Assembly: GCA_030268105.1 (NCBI GenBank)
Contig: BSDZ01000116.1
Span: forward strand, 62,001 to 126,000
Length of the DNA: 64,000 nucleotides
Direction: 5' to 3'
Source: Volvox africanus
Lineage: Eukaryota > Chlorophyta > Chlorophyceae > Chlamydomonadales > Volvocaceae
The notes under the pieces are model-generated. The model worked only from the letters and a program-made list of their open reading frames with translations, did no database searches and was not told the origin of the DNA. Position 1 is the stretch's first letter; every line of letters begins with the position of its first letter. This document shows positions 9,010 to 22,398 of the stretch, one piece after another. Both the position numbers and the translations under genes were made by a program.

Positions 9010-9356
9010 TCCCTCTCTCTCTCGCAAGCCATCTACATTTCTATCTATACTTATATTTCTACCTACAGTTCTCTATTTCTCTATGTCTCTCTTCATAATT
9101 TCTCTCTTCTCCTTATCTCTTCTCATCTCTCTATCTCTCTGTCTCACTATCTCTCTATCTCTCCAACTCTCTATCTTTATTTAGTTCTCTATGTACTTCT
9201 ATTTCTATCCATCTATTTCTATCCATCTATTTCTATCCATCTATTTCTATCCACCTAATTATATTTCAATTTATATCTATCTATTTTCATCCATCTATTT
9301 TCTACGTATCTGTCCATCTATCTTTCTATCTATCTTCCTATTACACATACACACAT
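9010..9356. repeat. Pyrimidine-rich tract, minisatellite x4, unit 3
   Basis: Minisatellite at 9198-9253. Confidence 0.92.
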
Positions 9357-10128
9357 TGGGAAGAAGGAAACACCTGGTCAGCAGGGAGGCTCAGGGTGAC
9401 AGAGATGATCTCTCTTGCCACAACACCATAAGAGGTACTGCTGGAAGTCCCGCCACCACATTCAATGATAGCTTACAAGCATGCAGATGATGATGATATC
9501 TCACGTTGTCACACACGTGCTTGAGTGGGTGGCTGGGGTGGTCTTGTTGATCGATGGTACTCTTGTGATGAATATATGATAACATCACAGCCTTATTTTG
9601 TTTTGAACTCGCATTGCCAATGCCTACATTACGCTGACTAAAGATGTTAGTTTAGAGACATCATCGTACTTATGTATTGCCATACAGCTTTCTAGCTATG
9701 TGTGTGTATTGGGCTGATGCATTCATGTGCTGCCAACCTATCTTCAGCTCTATCACTATGCATCTGACTGACGCGTCATCATCATTGGATCATCAAACGT
9801 GATACATCATCTATCACTATGTATCATTGCCCCAAGCAACAGGCAATGCCATCAGCTAGCTGTCAAAAGAAGCTTTACATTCATATACATCATTTATAAG
9901 ATCAGTAGTCGGACATTTACTTAGAAATCATGCCTTGCTTCATCATGGTGTTGACACGTAGACCACCAGCTTGCAGCATGATTCCAAGGAATGATACACC
10001 ACACATGATACCAAACAATGAAGCAGATCAGACATCAGAATGGAAGGCGAACCAGGGGTGCTGAAGTAGCATGTAAAGAAGCACTCATTACTTGCCCAAG
10101 CTAAGTGGCTGTGTGATACAGTTTGGGT

Positions 10129-10348
10129 GAACTGCGAGCTGACCAGTAGCGGAGTTGACACCTTAGTTGATTCGGCAGATTCCGCTGGATGCTGGTGGTG
10201 GGTGCTGAACCTGGGAAAACCACTGATTTCGGACAAGCCGGCATGGGAGACTGGATGAGGGTGCCCCGAAACACCGGGGAAGGTAGGGACTGCCAGGTTA
10301 GTGGCCACGGGTGATGTACCCCCCTATCCTACACACATAAGTTTGGGT
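10129..10348. repeat. 220-bp facultative segment, unit 4 (variant form)
   Basis: Carries a cluster of substitutions (GACACC at 10158-10163, then CACTGATTTCGGACAAGCCGG) absent from most copies. In the open minus-strand frame these change five of six consecutive residues, which argues against constraint on a protein. Confidence 0.9.
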
Positions 10349-11995
10349 ATCACTGCTGCTGTATAACGGCTCAATTATCGTGGATGTGTTGGTTGATGCG
10401 ACCTGGCAAGACAATCAGTGACCCCGTAATTGAGTGCATTGTGACCACTACATCTATATCTGTAAATATTAACATAATCACACATTGATAAATCCGCAAG
10501 ATCGGTATTATGTGCATGGCGTTGCCAGCTGTTGCCAGCAGTTGTATCCTTCCTTCTTCAATCCTGCACTGAATCTGCACGTTCGAGTGTTAGCTACACG
10601 TGCATCATGCTAACGAACAGCAAGACGATTCAATGCGAGCAATGTGACAGCGGAAGACTTATCAATAAGGAAAGATTCAACTTACAATGATCTTCAATTG
10701 CAAAATAGAAGTCTGCCGTCAGACCCCGCGGGCAGCGTTCATCATACGGCTGGAAGTGATATGCCGAAATAGCTCAGGCCGATAATAATTGAGTAAAACG
10801 TATATATGGGAATCAGATTGAGTTAAGTACGTGGGTACTTAATCCAAAGTAGCTTTGAGCGGACTTCGGTCTCTAGGCGGCCGTCCTCGCACCTATCACG
10901 CTCGCGATACAGATGTGCAGTACAAGTCTCACTGGATTCCGATCTCAAGTGTGAGTACTATTGTAGCACTGTCCTAAATATCGCGTAATTCGTGATATTA
11001 ATGGATGCAACGTATGCAGTGTGCAAAGGTCCGAATATCGATATTCGGTTGCCGACCCAACCACCGCTATCGTCACGTTTCCACATCCGCGTGTGGCTCA
11101 TGATACGAATGATGTAATAATATTTGAAATATGATTACTTGATACATTATGCCATAATGGGTTCGTGCATCCATATCAGCTTCGAGTCAAACATGTTGAC
11201 CGACAGCGCGATGTCGTGAATGATAATGTGGCATGCTACATTAGCTAGATATATACGAATATATCATGCTAAAATGCTAGTATCGCGTCCAGTCATGCTT
11301 AGATGAAAGTAAGCCTATTTTGACATAAACGGTGATCGAACCGGCGTACAAAACCAGCAAGATCAATAATGTGATAACATATGAATGCGCGGATTGAGCC
11401 GGCATGCATGGTTTTTTAGCATTGAAATGACATAAATCATGAAGTAATAATATGTGCAAGATTATTACATCAATGCTTGCATGATCCATGCATAAGTGTG
11501 AGAAGTGCGACTTTGAATGTGGTAAGGGACTGAGGGACTGACTAAGGGAAGTTTGCGTATGCATCATAGAATAATGATGCAAAAGCACACTTAGACTCAT
11601 ACCGATGAGCATTGATATTCGCACCATGGTTACGTGGGAACAAGTGTCATGGTGTGAGATACAATCGTAGCCACGACCACAGCAGCTCAGCTACAACCGA
11701 ATATTGATATTCGGCCATTCCAACCGCATTGCATAAATGCCAGGAAGGTTTGTTAATGATAAATATACTGCATGTGAATATTGGTGATACGTCTGCTAGG
11801 AGTCTGGAAGGGAAGAATGCCTGCGAGCTCATTCCATTCAGCCATACCTGCCATCATTCTGACTTATATATAAAGTTCTGCTTTCTTCTGCGGACCTATG
11901 TACATGTGATATGAATATGTGGTTGTTCCCACATGCATGTGGTTGTTCCTGGCTCTTGATAAGAGCAGCAGCATAAGCATAGCATAAGCTTAAAT

Positions 11996-12092
11996 TGCAC
12001 CCGGTGAGGTTCAATCTCACGCAGCTTTCGCTATGGGAATGCCCCTCCATCAAGCTTGAGACCCACCCGTTAGACCACTCCGGCACAGGTGC
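11996..12092 (-). pseudogene. tRNA-Leu(CAA)-like locus, T-loop variant (unit 4)
   Basis: T-loop ATTGAAC. Unchanged elsewhere, although its host unit is one of the more divergent ones. Confidence 0.68.
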
Positions 12093-12266
12093 GGGCCAAG
12101 GTACCTTGGCAAGCCTCTCCGTAAACAGAGGAGAGCTAAACGACATATATAAGGTGTTGCGAACAATCAGGAATTTGATGACAACAATGAACACAGGGAC
12201 AAATGCCCCTGTCCCAGCAAAATGTTGCAGCGACATGGGGGAGAGGGAGGCAACCAAAACATTGTA

Positions 12267-12641
12267 TCCCTCTCTCTCTCGCAAGCCATCTACATTTCTA
12301 TCTATACTTATATTTCTACCTACAGTTCTCTATTTCTCTATGTCTCTCTTCATAATTTCTCTCTTCTCCTTATCTCTTCTCATCTCTCTATCTCTCTGTC
12401 TCACTATCTCTCTATCTCTCCAACTCTCTATCTTTATTTAGTTCTCTATGTACTTCTATTTCTATCCATCTATTTCTATCCATCTATTTCTATCCATCTA
12501 TTTCTATCCATCTATTTCTATCCATCTATTTCTATCCACCTAATTATATTTCAATTTATATCTATCTATTTTCATCCATCTATTTTCTACGTATCTGTCC
12601 ATCTATCTTTCTATCTATCTTCCTATTACACATACACACAT
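12267..12641. repeat. Pyrimidine-rich tract, minisatellite x6, unit 4
   Basis: Minisatellite at 12455-12538. The gain of two copies shifts the downstream frame relative to four-copy units. Confidence 0.92.
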
Positions 12642-13413
12642 TGGGAAGAAGGAAACACCTGGTCAGCAGGGAGGCTCAGGGTGACAGAGATGATCTCTCT
12701 TGCCACAACACCATAAGAGGTACTGCTGGAAGTCCCGCCACCACATTCAATGATAGCTTACAAGCATGCAGATGATGATGATATCTCACGTTGTCACACA
12801 CGTGCTTGAGTGGGTGGCTGGGGTGGTCTTGTTGATCGATGGTACTCTTGTGATGAATATATGATAACATCACAGCCTTATTTTGTTTTGAACTCGCATT
12901 GCCAATGCCTACATTACGCTGACTAAAGATGTTAGTTTAGAGACATCATCGTACTTATGTATTGCCATACAGCTTTCTAGCTATGTGTGTGTATTGGGCT
13001 GATGCATTCATGTGCTGCCAACCTATCTTCAGCTCTATCACTATGCATCTGACTGACGCGTCATCATCATTGGATCATCAAACGTGATACATCATCTATC
13101 ACTATGTATCATTGCCCCAAGCAACAGGCAATGCCATCAGCTAGCTGTCAAAAGAAGCTTTACATTCATATACATCATTTATAAGATCAGTAGTCGGACA
13201 TTTACTTAGAAATCATGCCTTGCTTCATCATGGTGTTGACACGTAGACCACCAGCTTGCAGCATGATTCCAAGGAATGATACACCACACATGATACCAAA
13301 CAATGAAGCAGATCAGACATCAGAATGGAAGGCGAACCAGGGGTGCTGAAGTAGCATGTAAAGAAGCACTCATTACTTGCCCAAGCTAAGTGGCTGTGTG
13401 ATACAGTTTGGGT

Positions 13414-13633
13414 GAACTGCGAGCTGACCAGTAGCGGAGTTGACGCCTTAGTTGATTCGGCAGATTCCGCTGGATGCTGGTGGTGGGTGCTGAACCTGGG
13501 AAAACCACGGATTTTGGAGAAGTCGGCATGGGAGACTGGATGAGGGTGCCCCGAAACACCGGGGAAGGTAGGGACTGCCAGGTTAGTGGCCACGGGTGAT
13601 GTACCCCCCTATCCTACACACATAAGTTTGGGT
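13414..13633. repeat. 220-bp facultative segment, unit 5
   Basis: Common form, as in unit 1. Confidence 0.9.
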
Positions 13634-15280
13634 ATCACTGCTGCTGTATAACGGCTCAATTATCGTGGATGTGTTGGTTGATGCGACCTGGCAAGACAAT
13701 CAGTGACCCCGTAATTGAGTGCATTGTGACCACTACATCTATATCTGTAAATATTAACATAATCACACATTGATAAATCCGCAAGATCGGTATTATGTGC
13801 ATGGCGTTGCCAGCTGTTGCCAGCAGTTGTATCCTTCCTTCTTCAATCATGCACTGAATCTGCACGTTCGAGTGTTAGCTACACGTGCATCATGCTTACA
13901 AACAGCAAGACGATTCAATGCGAGCAATGTGACAGCGGAAGACTTATCAATAAGGAAAGATTCAACTTACAATGATCTTCAATTGCAAAATAGAAGTCTG
14001 CCGTCAGACCCCGCGGGCAGCGTTCATCATACGGCTGGAAGTGATATGCCGAAATAGCTCAGGCCGATAATAATTGAGTAAAACGTATATATGGGAATCA
14101 GATTGAGTTAAGTACGTGGGTACTTAATCCAAAGTAGCTTTGAGCGGACTTCGGTCTCTAGGCGGCCGTCCTCGCACCTATCACGCTCGCGATACCGATG
14201 TGCAGTACAAGTCTCACTGGATTCCGATCTCAAGTGTGAGTACTATTGTAGCACTGTCCTAAATATCGCGTAATTCGTGATATTAATGGATGCAACGTAT
14301 GCAGTGTGCAAAGGTCCGAATATCGATATTCGGTTGCCGACCCAACCATTGCTATCGTCACGTTTCCACATCCGCGTGTGGCTCATGATACGAATGATGT
14401 AATAATATTTGAAATATGATTACTTGATATATTATGCCATAATGGGTTCGTGCATCCATATCAGCTTCGAGTCAAACATGTTGACCGACAGCGCGATGTC
14501 GTGAATGATAATGTGGCATGCTACATTAGCTAGATATATACGAATATATCATGCTAAAATGCTAGTATCGCGTCCAGTCATGCTTAGATGAAAGTAAGCC
14601 TATTTTGACATAAACGGTGATCGAACCGGCGTACAAAACCAGCAAGATCAATAATGTGATAACATATGAATGCGCGGATTGAGCCGGCATGCATGGTTTT
14701 TTAGCATTGAAATGACATAAATCATGAAGTAATAATATGTGCAAGATTATTACATCAATGCTTGCATGATCCATGCATAAGTGTGAGAAGTGCGACTTTG
14801 AATGTGGTAAGGGACTGAGGGACTGACTAAGGGAAGTTTGCGTATGCATCATAGAATAATGATGCAAAAGCACACTTAGACTCATACCGATGAGCATTGA
14901 TATTCGCACCATGGTTACGTGGGAACAAGTGTCATGGTGTGAGATACAATCGTAGCCACGACCACAGCAGCTCAGCTACAACCGAATATTGATATTCGGC
15001 CATTCCAACCGCATTGCATAAATGCCAGGAAGGTTTGTTAATGATAAATATACTGCATGTGAATATAGGTGATACGTCTGCTAGGAGTCTGGAAGGGAAG
15101 AATGCCTGCGAGCTCATTCCATTCAGCCATACCTGCCATCATTCTGACTTATATATAAAGTTCTGCTTTCTTCTGCGGACCTATGTACATGTGATATGAA
15201 TATGTGGTTGTTCCCACATGCATGTGGTTGTTCCTGGCTCTTGATAAGAGCAGCAGCATAAGCATAGCATAAGCTTAAAT

Positions 15281-15377
15281 TGCACCCGGTGAGGTTCAAT
15301 CTCACGCAGCTTTCGCTATGGGAATGCCCCTCCATCAAGCTTGAGACCCACCCGTTAGACCACTCCGGCACAGGTGC
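15281..15377 (-). pseudogene. tRNA-Leu(CAA)-like locus, T-loop variant (unit 5)
   Basis: T-loop ATTGAAC; no further change seen. Confidence 0.68.
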
Positions 15378-15551
15378 GGGCCAAGGTACCTTGGCAAGCC
15401 TCTCCGTAAACAGAGGAGAGCTAAACGACATATATAAGGTGTTGCGAACAATCAGGAATTTAATGACAACAATGAACACAGGGACAAATGCCCCTGTCCC
15501 AGCAAAATGTTGCAGCGACATGGGGGAGAGGGAGGCAACCAAAACATTGTA

Positions 15552-15898
15552 TCCCTCTCTCTCTCGCAAGCCATCTACATTTCTATCTATACTTATATTT
15601 CTACCTACAGTTCTCTATTTCTCTATGTCTCTCTTCATAATTTCTCTCTTCTCCTTATCTCTTCTCATCTCTCTATCTCTCTGTCTCACTATCTCTCTAT
15701 CTCTCCAACTCTCTATCTTTATTTAGTTCTCTATGTACTTCTATTTCTATCCATCTATTTCTATCCATCTATTTCTATCCATCTATTTCTATCCACCTAA
15801 TTATATTTCAATTTATATCTATCTATTTTCATCCATCTATTTTCTACGTATCTGTCCATCTATCTTTCTATCTATCTTCCTATTACACATACACACAT
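15552..15898. repeat. Pyrimidine-rich tract, minisatellite x4, unit 5
   Basis: Minisatellite at 15740-15795. Confidence 0.92.
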
Positions 15899-16670
15899 TG
15901 GGAAGAAGGAAACACCTGGTCAGCAGGGAGGCTCAGGGTGACAGAGATGATCTCTCTTGCCACAACACCATAAGAGGTACTGCTGGAAGTCCCGCCACCA
16001 CATTCAATGATAGCTTACAAGCATGCAGATGATGATGATATCTCACGTTGTCACACACGTGCTTGAGTGGGTGGCTGGGGTGGTCTTGTTGATCGATGGT
16101 ACTCTTGTGATGAATATATGATAACATCACAGCCTTATTTTGTTTTGAACTCGCATTGCCAATGCCTACATTACGCTGACTAAAGATGTTAGTTTAGAGA
16201 CATCATCGTACTTATGTATTGCCATACAGCTTTCTAGCTATGTGTGTGTATTGGGCTGATGCATTCATGTGCTGCCAACCTATCTTCAGCTCTATCACTA
16301 TGCATCTGACTGACGCGTCATCATCATTGGATCATCAAACGTGATACATCATCTATCACTATGTATCATTGCCCCAAGCAACAGGCAATGCCATCAGCTA
16401 GCTGTCAAAAGAAGCTTTACATTCATATACATCATTTATAAGATCAGTAGTCGGACATTTACTTAGAAATCATGCCTTGCTTCATCATGGTGTTGACACG
16501 TAGACCACCAGCTTGCAGCATGATTCCAAGGAATGATACACCACACATGATACCAAACAATGAAGCAGATCAGACATCAGAATGGAAGGCGAACCAGGGG
16601 TGCTGAAGTAGCATGTAAAGAAGCACTCATTACTTGCCCAAGCTAAGTGGCTGTGTGATACAGTTTGGGT

Positions 16671-16890
16671 GAACTGCGAGCTGACCAGTAGCGGAGTTGA
16701 CGCCTTAGTTGATTCGGCAGATTCCGCTGGATGCTGGTGGTGGGTGCTGAACCTGGGAAAACCACGGATTTTGGAGAAGTCGGCATGGGAGACTGGATGA
16801 GGGTGCCCCGAAACACCGGGGAAGGTAGGGACTGCCAGGTTAGTGGCCACGGGTGATGTACCCCCCTATCCTACACACATAAGTTTGGGT
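16671..16890. repeat. 220-bp facultative segment, unit 6
   Basis: Common form. Confidence 0.9.
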
Positions 16891-18537
16891 ATCACTGCTG
16901 CTGTATAACGGCTCAATTATCGTGGATGTGTTGGTTGATGCGACCTGGCAAGACAATCAGTGACCCCGTAATTGAGTGCATTGTGACCACTACATCTATA
17001 TCTGTAAATATTAACATAATCACACATTGATAAATCCGCAAGATCGGTATTATGTGCATGGCGTTGCCAGCTGTTGCCAGCAGTTGTATCCTTCCTTCTT
17101 CAATCATGCACTGAATCTGCACGTTCGAGTGTTAGCTACACGTGCATCATGCTTACAAACAGCAAGACGATTCAATGCGAGCAATGTGACAGCGGAAGAC
17201 TTATCAATAAGGAAAGATTCAACTTACAATGATCTTCAATTGCAAAATAGAAGTCTGCCGTCAGACCCCGCGGGCAGCGTTCATCATACGGCTGGAAGTG
17301 ATATGCCGAAATAGCTCAGGCCGATAATAATTGAGTAAAACGTATATATGGGAATCAGATTGAGTTAAGTACGTGGGTACTTAATCCAAAGTAGCTTTGA
17401 GCGGACTTCGGTCTCTAGGCGGCCGTCCTCGCACCTATCACGCTCGCGATACCGATGTGCAGTACAAGTCTCACTGGATTCCGATCTCAAGTGTGAGTAC
17501 TATTGTAGCACTGTCCTAAATATCGCGTAATTCGTGATATTAATGGATGCAACGTATGCAGTGTGCAAAGGTCCGAATATCGATATTCGGTTGCCGACCC
17601 AACCATTGCTATCGTCACGTTTCCACATCCGCGTGTGGCTCATGATACGAATGATGTAATAATATTTGAAATATGATTACTTGATATATTATGCCATAAT
17701 GGGTTCGTGCATCCATATCAGCTTCGAGTCAAACATGTTGACCGACAGCGCGATGTCGTGAATGATAATGTGGCATGCTACATTAGCTAGATATATACGA
17801 ATATATCATGCTAAAATGCTAGTATCGCGTCCAGTCATGCTTAGATGAAAGTAAGCCTATTTTGACATAAACGGTGATCGAACCGGCGTACAAAACCAGC
17901 AAGATCAATAATGTGATAACATATGAATGCGCGGATTGAGCCGGCATGCATGGTTTTTTAGCATTGAAATGACATAAATCATGAAGTAATAATATGTGCA
18001 AGATTATTACATCAATGCTTGCATGATCCATGCATAAGTGTGAGAAGTGCGACTTTGAATGTGGTAAGGGACTGAGGGACTGACTAAGGGAAGTTTGCGT
18101 ATGCATCATAGAATAATGATGCAAAAGCACACTTAGACTCATACCGATGAGCATTGATATTCGCACCATGGTTACGTGGGAACAAGTGTCATGGTGTGAG
18201 ATACAATCGTAGCCACGACCACAGCAGCTCAGCTACAACCGAATATTGATATTCGGCCATTCCAACCGCATTGCATAAATGCCAGGAAGGTTTGTTAATG
18301 ATAAATATACTGCATGTGAATATAGGTGATACGTCTGCTAGGAGTCTGGAAGGGAAGAATGCCTGCGAGCTCATTCCATTCAGCCATACCTGCCATCATT
18401 CTGACTTATATATAAAGTTCTGCTTTCTTCTGCGGACCTATGTACATGTGATATGAATATGTGGTTGTTCCCACATGCATGTGGTTGTTCCTGGCTCTTG
18501 ATAAGAGCAGCAGCATAAGCATAGCATAAGCTTAAAT

Positions 18538-18634
18538 TGCACCCGGTGAGGTTCAATCTCACGCAGCTTTCGCTATGGGAATGCCCCTCCATCAAGCTTG
18601 AGACCCACCCGTTAGACCACTCCGGCACAGGTGC
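18538..18634 (-). pseudogene. tRNA-Leu(CAA)-like locus, T-loop variant (unit 6)
   Basis: T-loop ATTGAAC; no further change seen. Confidence 0.68.
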
Positions 18635-18808
18635 GGGCCAAGGTACCTTGGCAAGCCTCTCCGTAAACAGAGGAGAGCTAAACGACATATATAAGGTGTT
18701 GCGAACAATCAGGAATTTGATGACAACAATGAACACAGGGACAAATGCCCCTGTCCCAGCAAAATGTTGCAGCGACATGGGGGAGAGGGAGGCAACCAAA
18801 ACATTGTA

Positions 18809-19141
18809 TCCCTCTCTCTCTCGCAAGCCATCTACATTTCTATCTATACTTATATTTCTACCTACAGTTCTCTATTTCTCTATGTCTCTCTTCATAATTT
18901 CTCTCTTCTCCTTATCTCTTCTCATCTCTCTATCTCTCTGTCTCACTATCTCTCTATCTCTCCAACTCTCTATCTTTATTTAGTTCTCTATGTACTTCTA
19001 TTTCTATCCATCTATTTCTATCCATCTATTTCTATCCACCTAATTATATTTCAATTTATATCTATCTATTTTCATCCATCTATTTTCTACGTATCTGTCC
19101 ATCTATCTTTCTATCTATCTTCCTATTACACATACACACAT
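18809..19141. repeat. Pyrimidine-rich tract, minisatellite x3, unit 6
   Basis: Minisatellite at 18997-19038. Confidence 0.92.
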
Positions 19142-19913
19142 TGGGAAGAAGGAAACACCTGGTCAGCAGGGAGGCTCAGGGTGACAGAGATGATCTCTCT
19201 TGCCACAACACCATAAGAGGTACTGCTGGAAGTCCCGCCACCACATTCAATGATAGCTTACAAGCATGCAGATGATGATGATATCTCACGTTGTCACACA
19301 CGTGCTTGAGTGGGTGGCTGGGGTGGTCTTGTTGATCGATGGTACTCTTGTGATGAATATATGATAACATCACAGCCTTATTTTGTTTTGAACTCGCATT
19401 GCCAATGCCTACATTACGCTGACTAAAGATGTTAGTTTAGAGACATCATCGTACTTATGTATTGCCATACAGCTTTCTAGCTATGTGTGTGTATTGGGCT
19501 GATGCATTCATGTGCTGCCAACCTATCTTCAGCTCTATCACTATGCATCTGACTGACGCGTCATCATCATTGGATCATCAAACGTGATACATCATCTATC
19601 ACTATGTATCATTGCCCCAAGCAACAGGCAATGCCATCAGCTAGCTGTCAAAAGAAGCTTTACATTCATATACATCATTTATAAGATCAGTAGTCGGACA
19701 TTTACTTAGAAATCATGCCTTGCTTCATCATGGTGTTGACACGTAGACCACCAGCTTGCAGCATGATTCCAAGGAATGATACACCACACATGATACCAAA
19801 CAATGAAGCAGATCAGACATCAGAATGGAAGGCGAACCAGGGGTGCTGAAGTAGCATGTAAAGAAGCACTCATTACTTGCCCAAGCTAAGTGGCTGTGTG
19901 ATACAGTTTGGGT

Positions 19914-20133
19914 GAACTGCGAGCTGACCAGTAGCGGAGTTGACGCCTTAGTTGATTCGGCAGATTCCGCTGGATGCTGGTGGTGGGTGCTGAACCTGGG
20001 AAAACCACGGATTTTGGAGAAGTCGGCATGGGAGACTGGATGAGGGTGCCCCGAAACACCGGGGAAGGTAGGGACTGCCAGGTTAGTGGCCACGGGTGAT
20101 GTACCCCCCTATCCTACACACATAAGTTTGGGT
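19914..20133. repeat. 220-bp facultative segment, unit 7
   Basis: Common form. Confidence 0.9.
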
Positions 20134-21780
20134 ATCACTGCTGCTGTATAACGGCTCAATTATCGTGGATGTGTTGGTTGATGCGACCTGGCAAGACAAT
20201 CAGTGACCCCGTAATTGAGTGCATTGTGACCACTACATCTATATCTGTAAATATTAACATAATCACACATTGATAAATCCGCAAGATCGGTATTATGTGC
20301 ATGGCGTTGCCAGCTGTTGCCAGCAGTTGTATCCTTCCTTCTTCAATCATGCACTGAATCTGCACGTTCGAGTGTTAGCTACACGTGCATCATGCTTACA
20401 AACAGCAAGACGATTCAATGCGAGCAATGTGACAGCGGAAGACTTATCAATAAGGAAAGATTCAACTTACAATGATCTTCAATTGCAAAATAGAAGTCTG
20501 CCGTCAGACCCCGCGGGCAGCGTTCATCATACGGCTGGAAGTGATATGCCGAAATAGCTCAGGCCGATAATAATTGAGTAAAACGTATATATGGGAATCA
20601 GATTGAGTTAAGTACGTGGGTACTTAATCCAAAGTAGCTTTGAGCGGACTTCGGTCTCTAGGCGGCCGTCCTCGCACCTATCACGCTCGCGATACCGATG
20701 TGCAGTACAAGTCTCACTGGATTCCGATCTCAAGTGTGAGTACTATTGTAGCACTGTCCTAAATATCGCGTAATTCGTGATATTAATGGATGCAACGTAT
20801 GCAGTGTGCAAAGGTCCGAATATCGATATTCGGTTGCCGACCCAACCATTGCTATCGTCACGTTTCCACATCCGCGTGTGGCTCATGATACGAATGATGT
20901 AATAATATTTGAAATATGATTACTTGATATATTATGCCATAATGGGTTCGTGCATCCATATCAGCTTCGAGTCAAACATGTTGACCGACAGCGCGATGTC
21001 GTGAATGATAATGTGGCATGCTACATTAGCTAGATATATACGAATATATCATGCTAAAATGCTAGTATCGCGTCCAGTCATGCTTAGATGAAAGTAAGCC
21101 TATTTTGACATAAACGGTGATTGAACCGGCGTACAAAACCAGCAAGATCAATAATGTGATAACATATGAATGCGCGGATTGAGCCGGCATGCATGGTTTT
21201 TTAGCATTGAAATGACATAAATCATGAAGTAATAATATGTGCAAGATTATTACATCAATGCTTGCATGATCCATGCATAAGTGTGAGAAGTGCGACTTTG
21301 AATGTGGTAAGGGACTGAGGGACTGACTAAGGGAAGTTTGCGTATGCATCATAGAATAATGATGCAAAAGCACACTTAGACTCATACCGATGAGCATTGA
21401 TATTCGCACCATGGTTACGTGGGAACAAGTGTCATGGTGTGAGATACAATCGTAGCCACGACCACAGCAGCTCAGCTACAACCGAATATTGATATTCGGC
21501 CATTCCAACCGCATTGCATAAATGCCAGGAAGGTTTGTTAATGATAAATATACTGCATGTGAATATTGGTGATACGTCTGCTAGGAGTCTGGAAGGGAAG
21601 AATGCCTGCGAGCTCATTCCATTCAGCCATACCTGCCATCATTCTGACTTATATATAAAGTTCTGCTTTCTTCTGCGGACCTATGTACATGTGATATGAA
21701 TATGTGGTTGTTCCCACATGCATGTGGTTGTTCCTGGCTCTTGATAAGAGCAGCAGCATAAGCATAGCATAAGCTTAAAT

Positions 21781-21877
21781 TGCACCCGGTGAGGTTCAAT
21801 CTCACGCAGCTTTCGCTATGGGAATGCCCCTCCATCAAGCTTGAGACCCACCCGTTAGACCACTCCGGCACAGGTGC
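21781..21877 (-). pseudogene. tRNA-Leu(CAA)-like locus, T-loop variant (unit 7)
   Basis: T-loop ATTGAAC; no further change seen. Confidence 0.68.
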
Positions 21878-22051
21878 GGGCCAAGGTACCTTGGCAAGCC
21901 TCTCCGTAAACAGAGGAGAGCTAAACGACATATATAAGGTGTTGCGAACAATCAGGAATTTGATGACAACAATGAACACAGGGACAAATGCCCCTGTCCC
22001 AGCAAAATGTTGCAGCGACATGGGGGAGAGGGAGGCAACCAAAACATTGTA

Positions 22052-22398
22052 TCCCTCTCTCTCTCGCAAGCCATCTACATTTCTATCTATACTTATATTT
22101 CTACCTACAGTTCTCTATTTCTCTATGTCTCTCTTCATAATTTCTCTCTTCTCCTTATCTCTTCTCATCTCTCTATCTCTCTGTCTCACTATCTCTCTAT
22201 CTCTCCAACTCTCTATCTTTATTTAGTTCTCTATGTACTTCTATTTCTATCCATCTATTTCTATCCATCTATTTCTATCCATCTATTTCTATCCACCTAA
22301 TTATATTTCAATTTATATCTATCTATTTTCATCCATCTATTTTCTACGTATCTGTCCATCTATCTTTCTATCTATCTTCCTATTACACATACACACAT
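22052..22398. repeat. Pyrimidine-rich tract, minisatellite x4, unit 7
   Basis: Minisatellite at 22240-22295. Confidence 0.92.

Larger units (their letters stand above)
6515..9551. repeat. Unit 3 (short type, 3037 bp, minisatellite x4)
   Basis: Lacks the 220-bp segment. Carries CTTACGAAC at the site corresponding to 1064. The left arm of its second 18-bp palindrome is mutated (G to A at 8442, a CpG to CpA change). Confidence 0.97.
9552..12836. repeat. Unit 4 (long type, 3285 bp, minisatellite x6), divergent haplotype
   Basis: The longest unit. It has clustered differences inside the 220-bp segment (for example CACTGATTTCGGACAAG) that are shared with unit 21. It also has GCTAACG near 10609 (shared with unit 21), and CAGATGTGC, CCACCGCT and GATACATTA further on (shared with unit 14). 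This makes it one source or product of mosaic exchange. Confidence 0.96.
12837..16093. repeat. Unit 5 (long type, 3257 bp, minisatellite x4)
   Basis: Shares AATTTAATG with unit 1 and GAATATAGGTG near 15066 with units 6 and 8. Otherwise it matches the unit 1/2 consensus. Confidence 0.97.
16094..19336. repeat. Unit 6 (long type, 3243 bp, minisatellite x3)
   Basis: Shorter than other long units by exactly one 14-bp minisatellite copy. Has GAATATAGGTG, as in units 5 and 8. Confidence 0.97.
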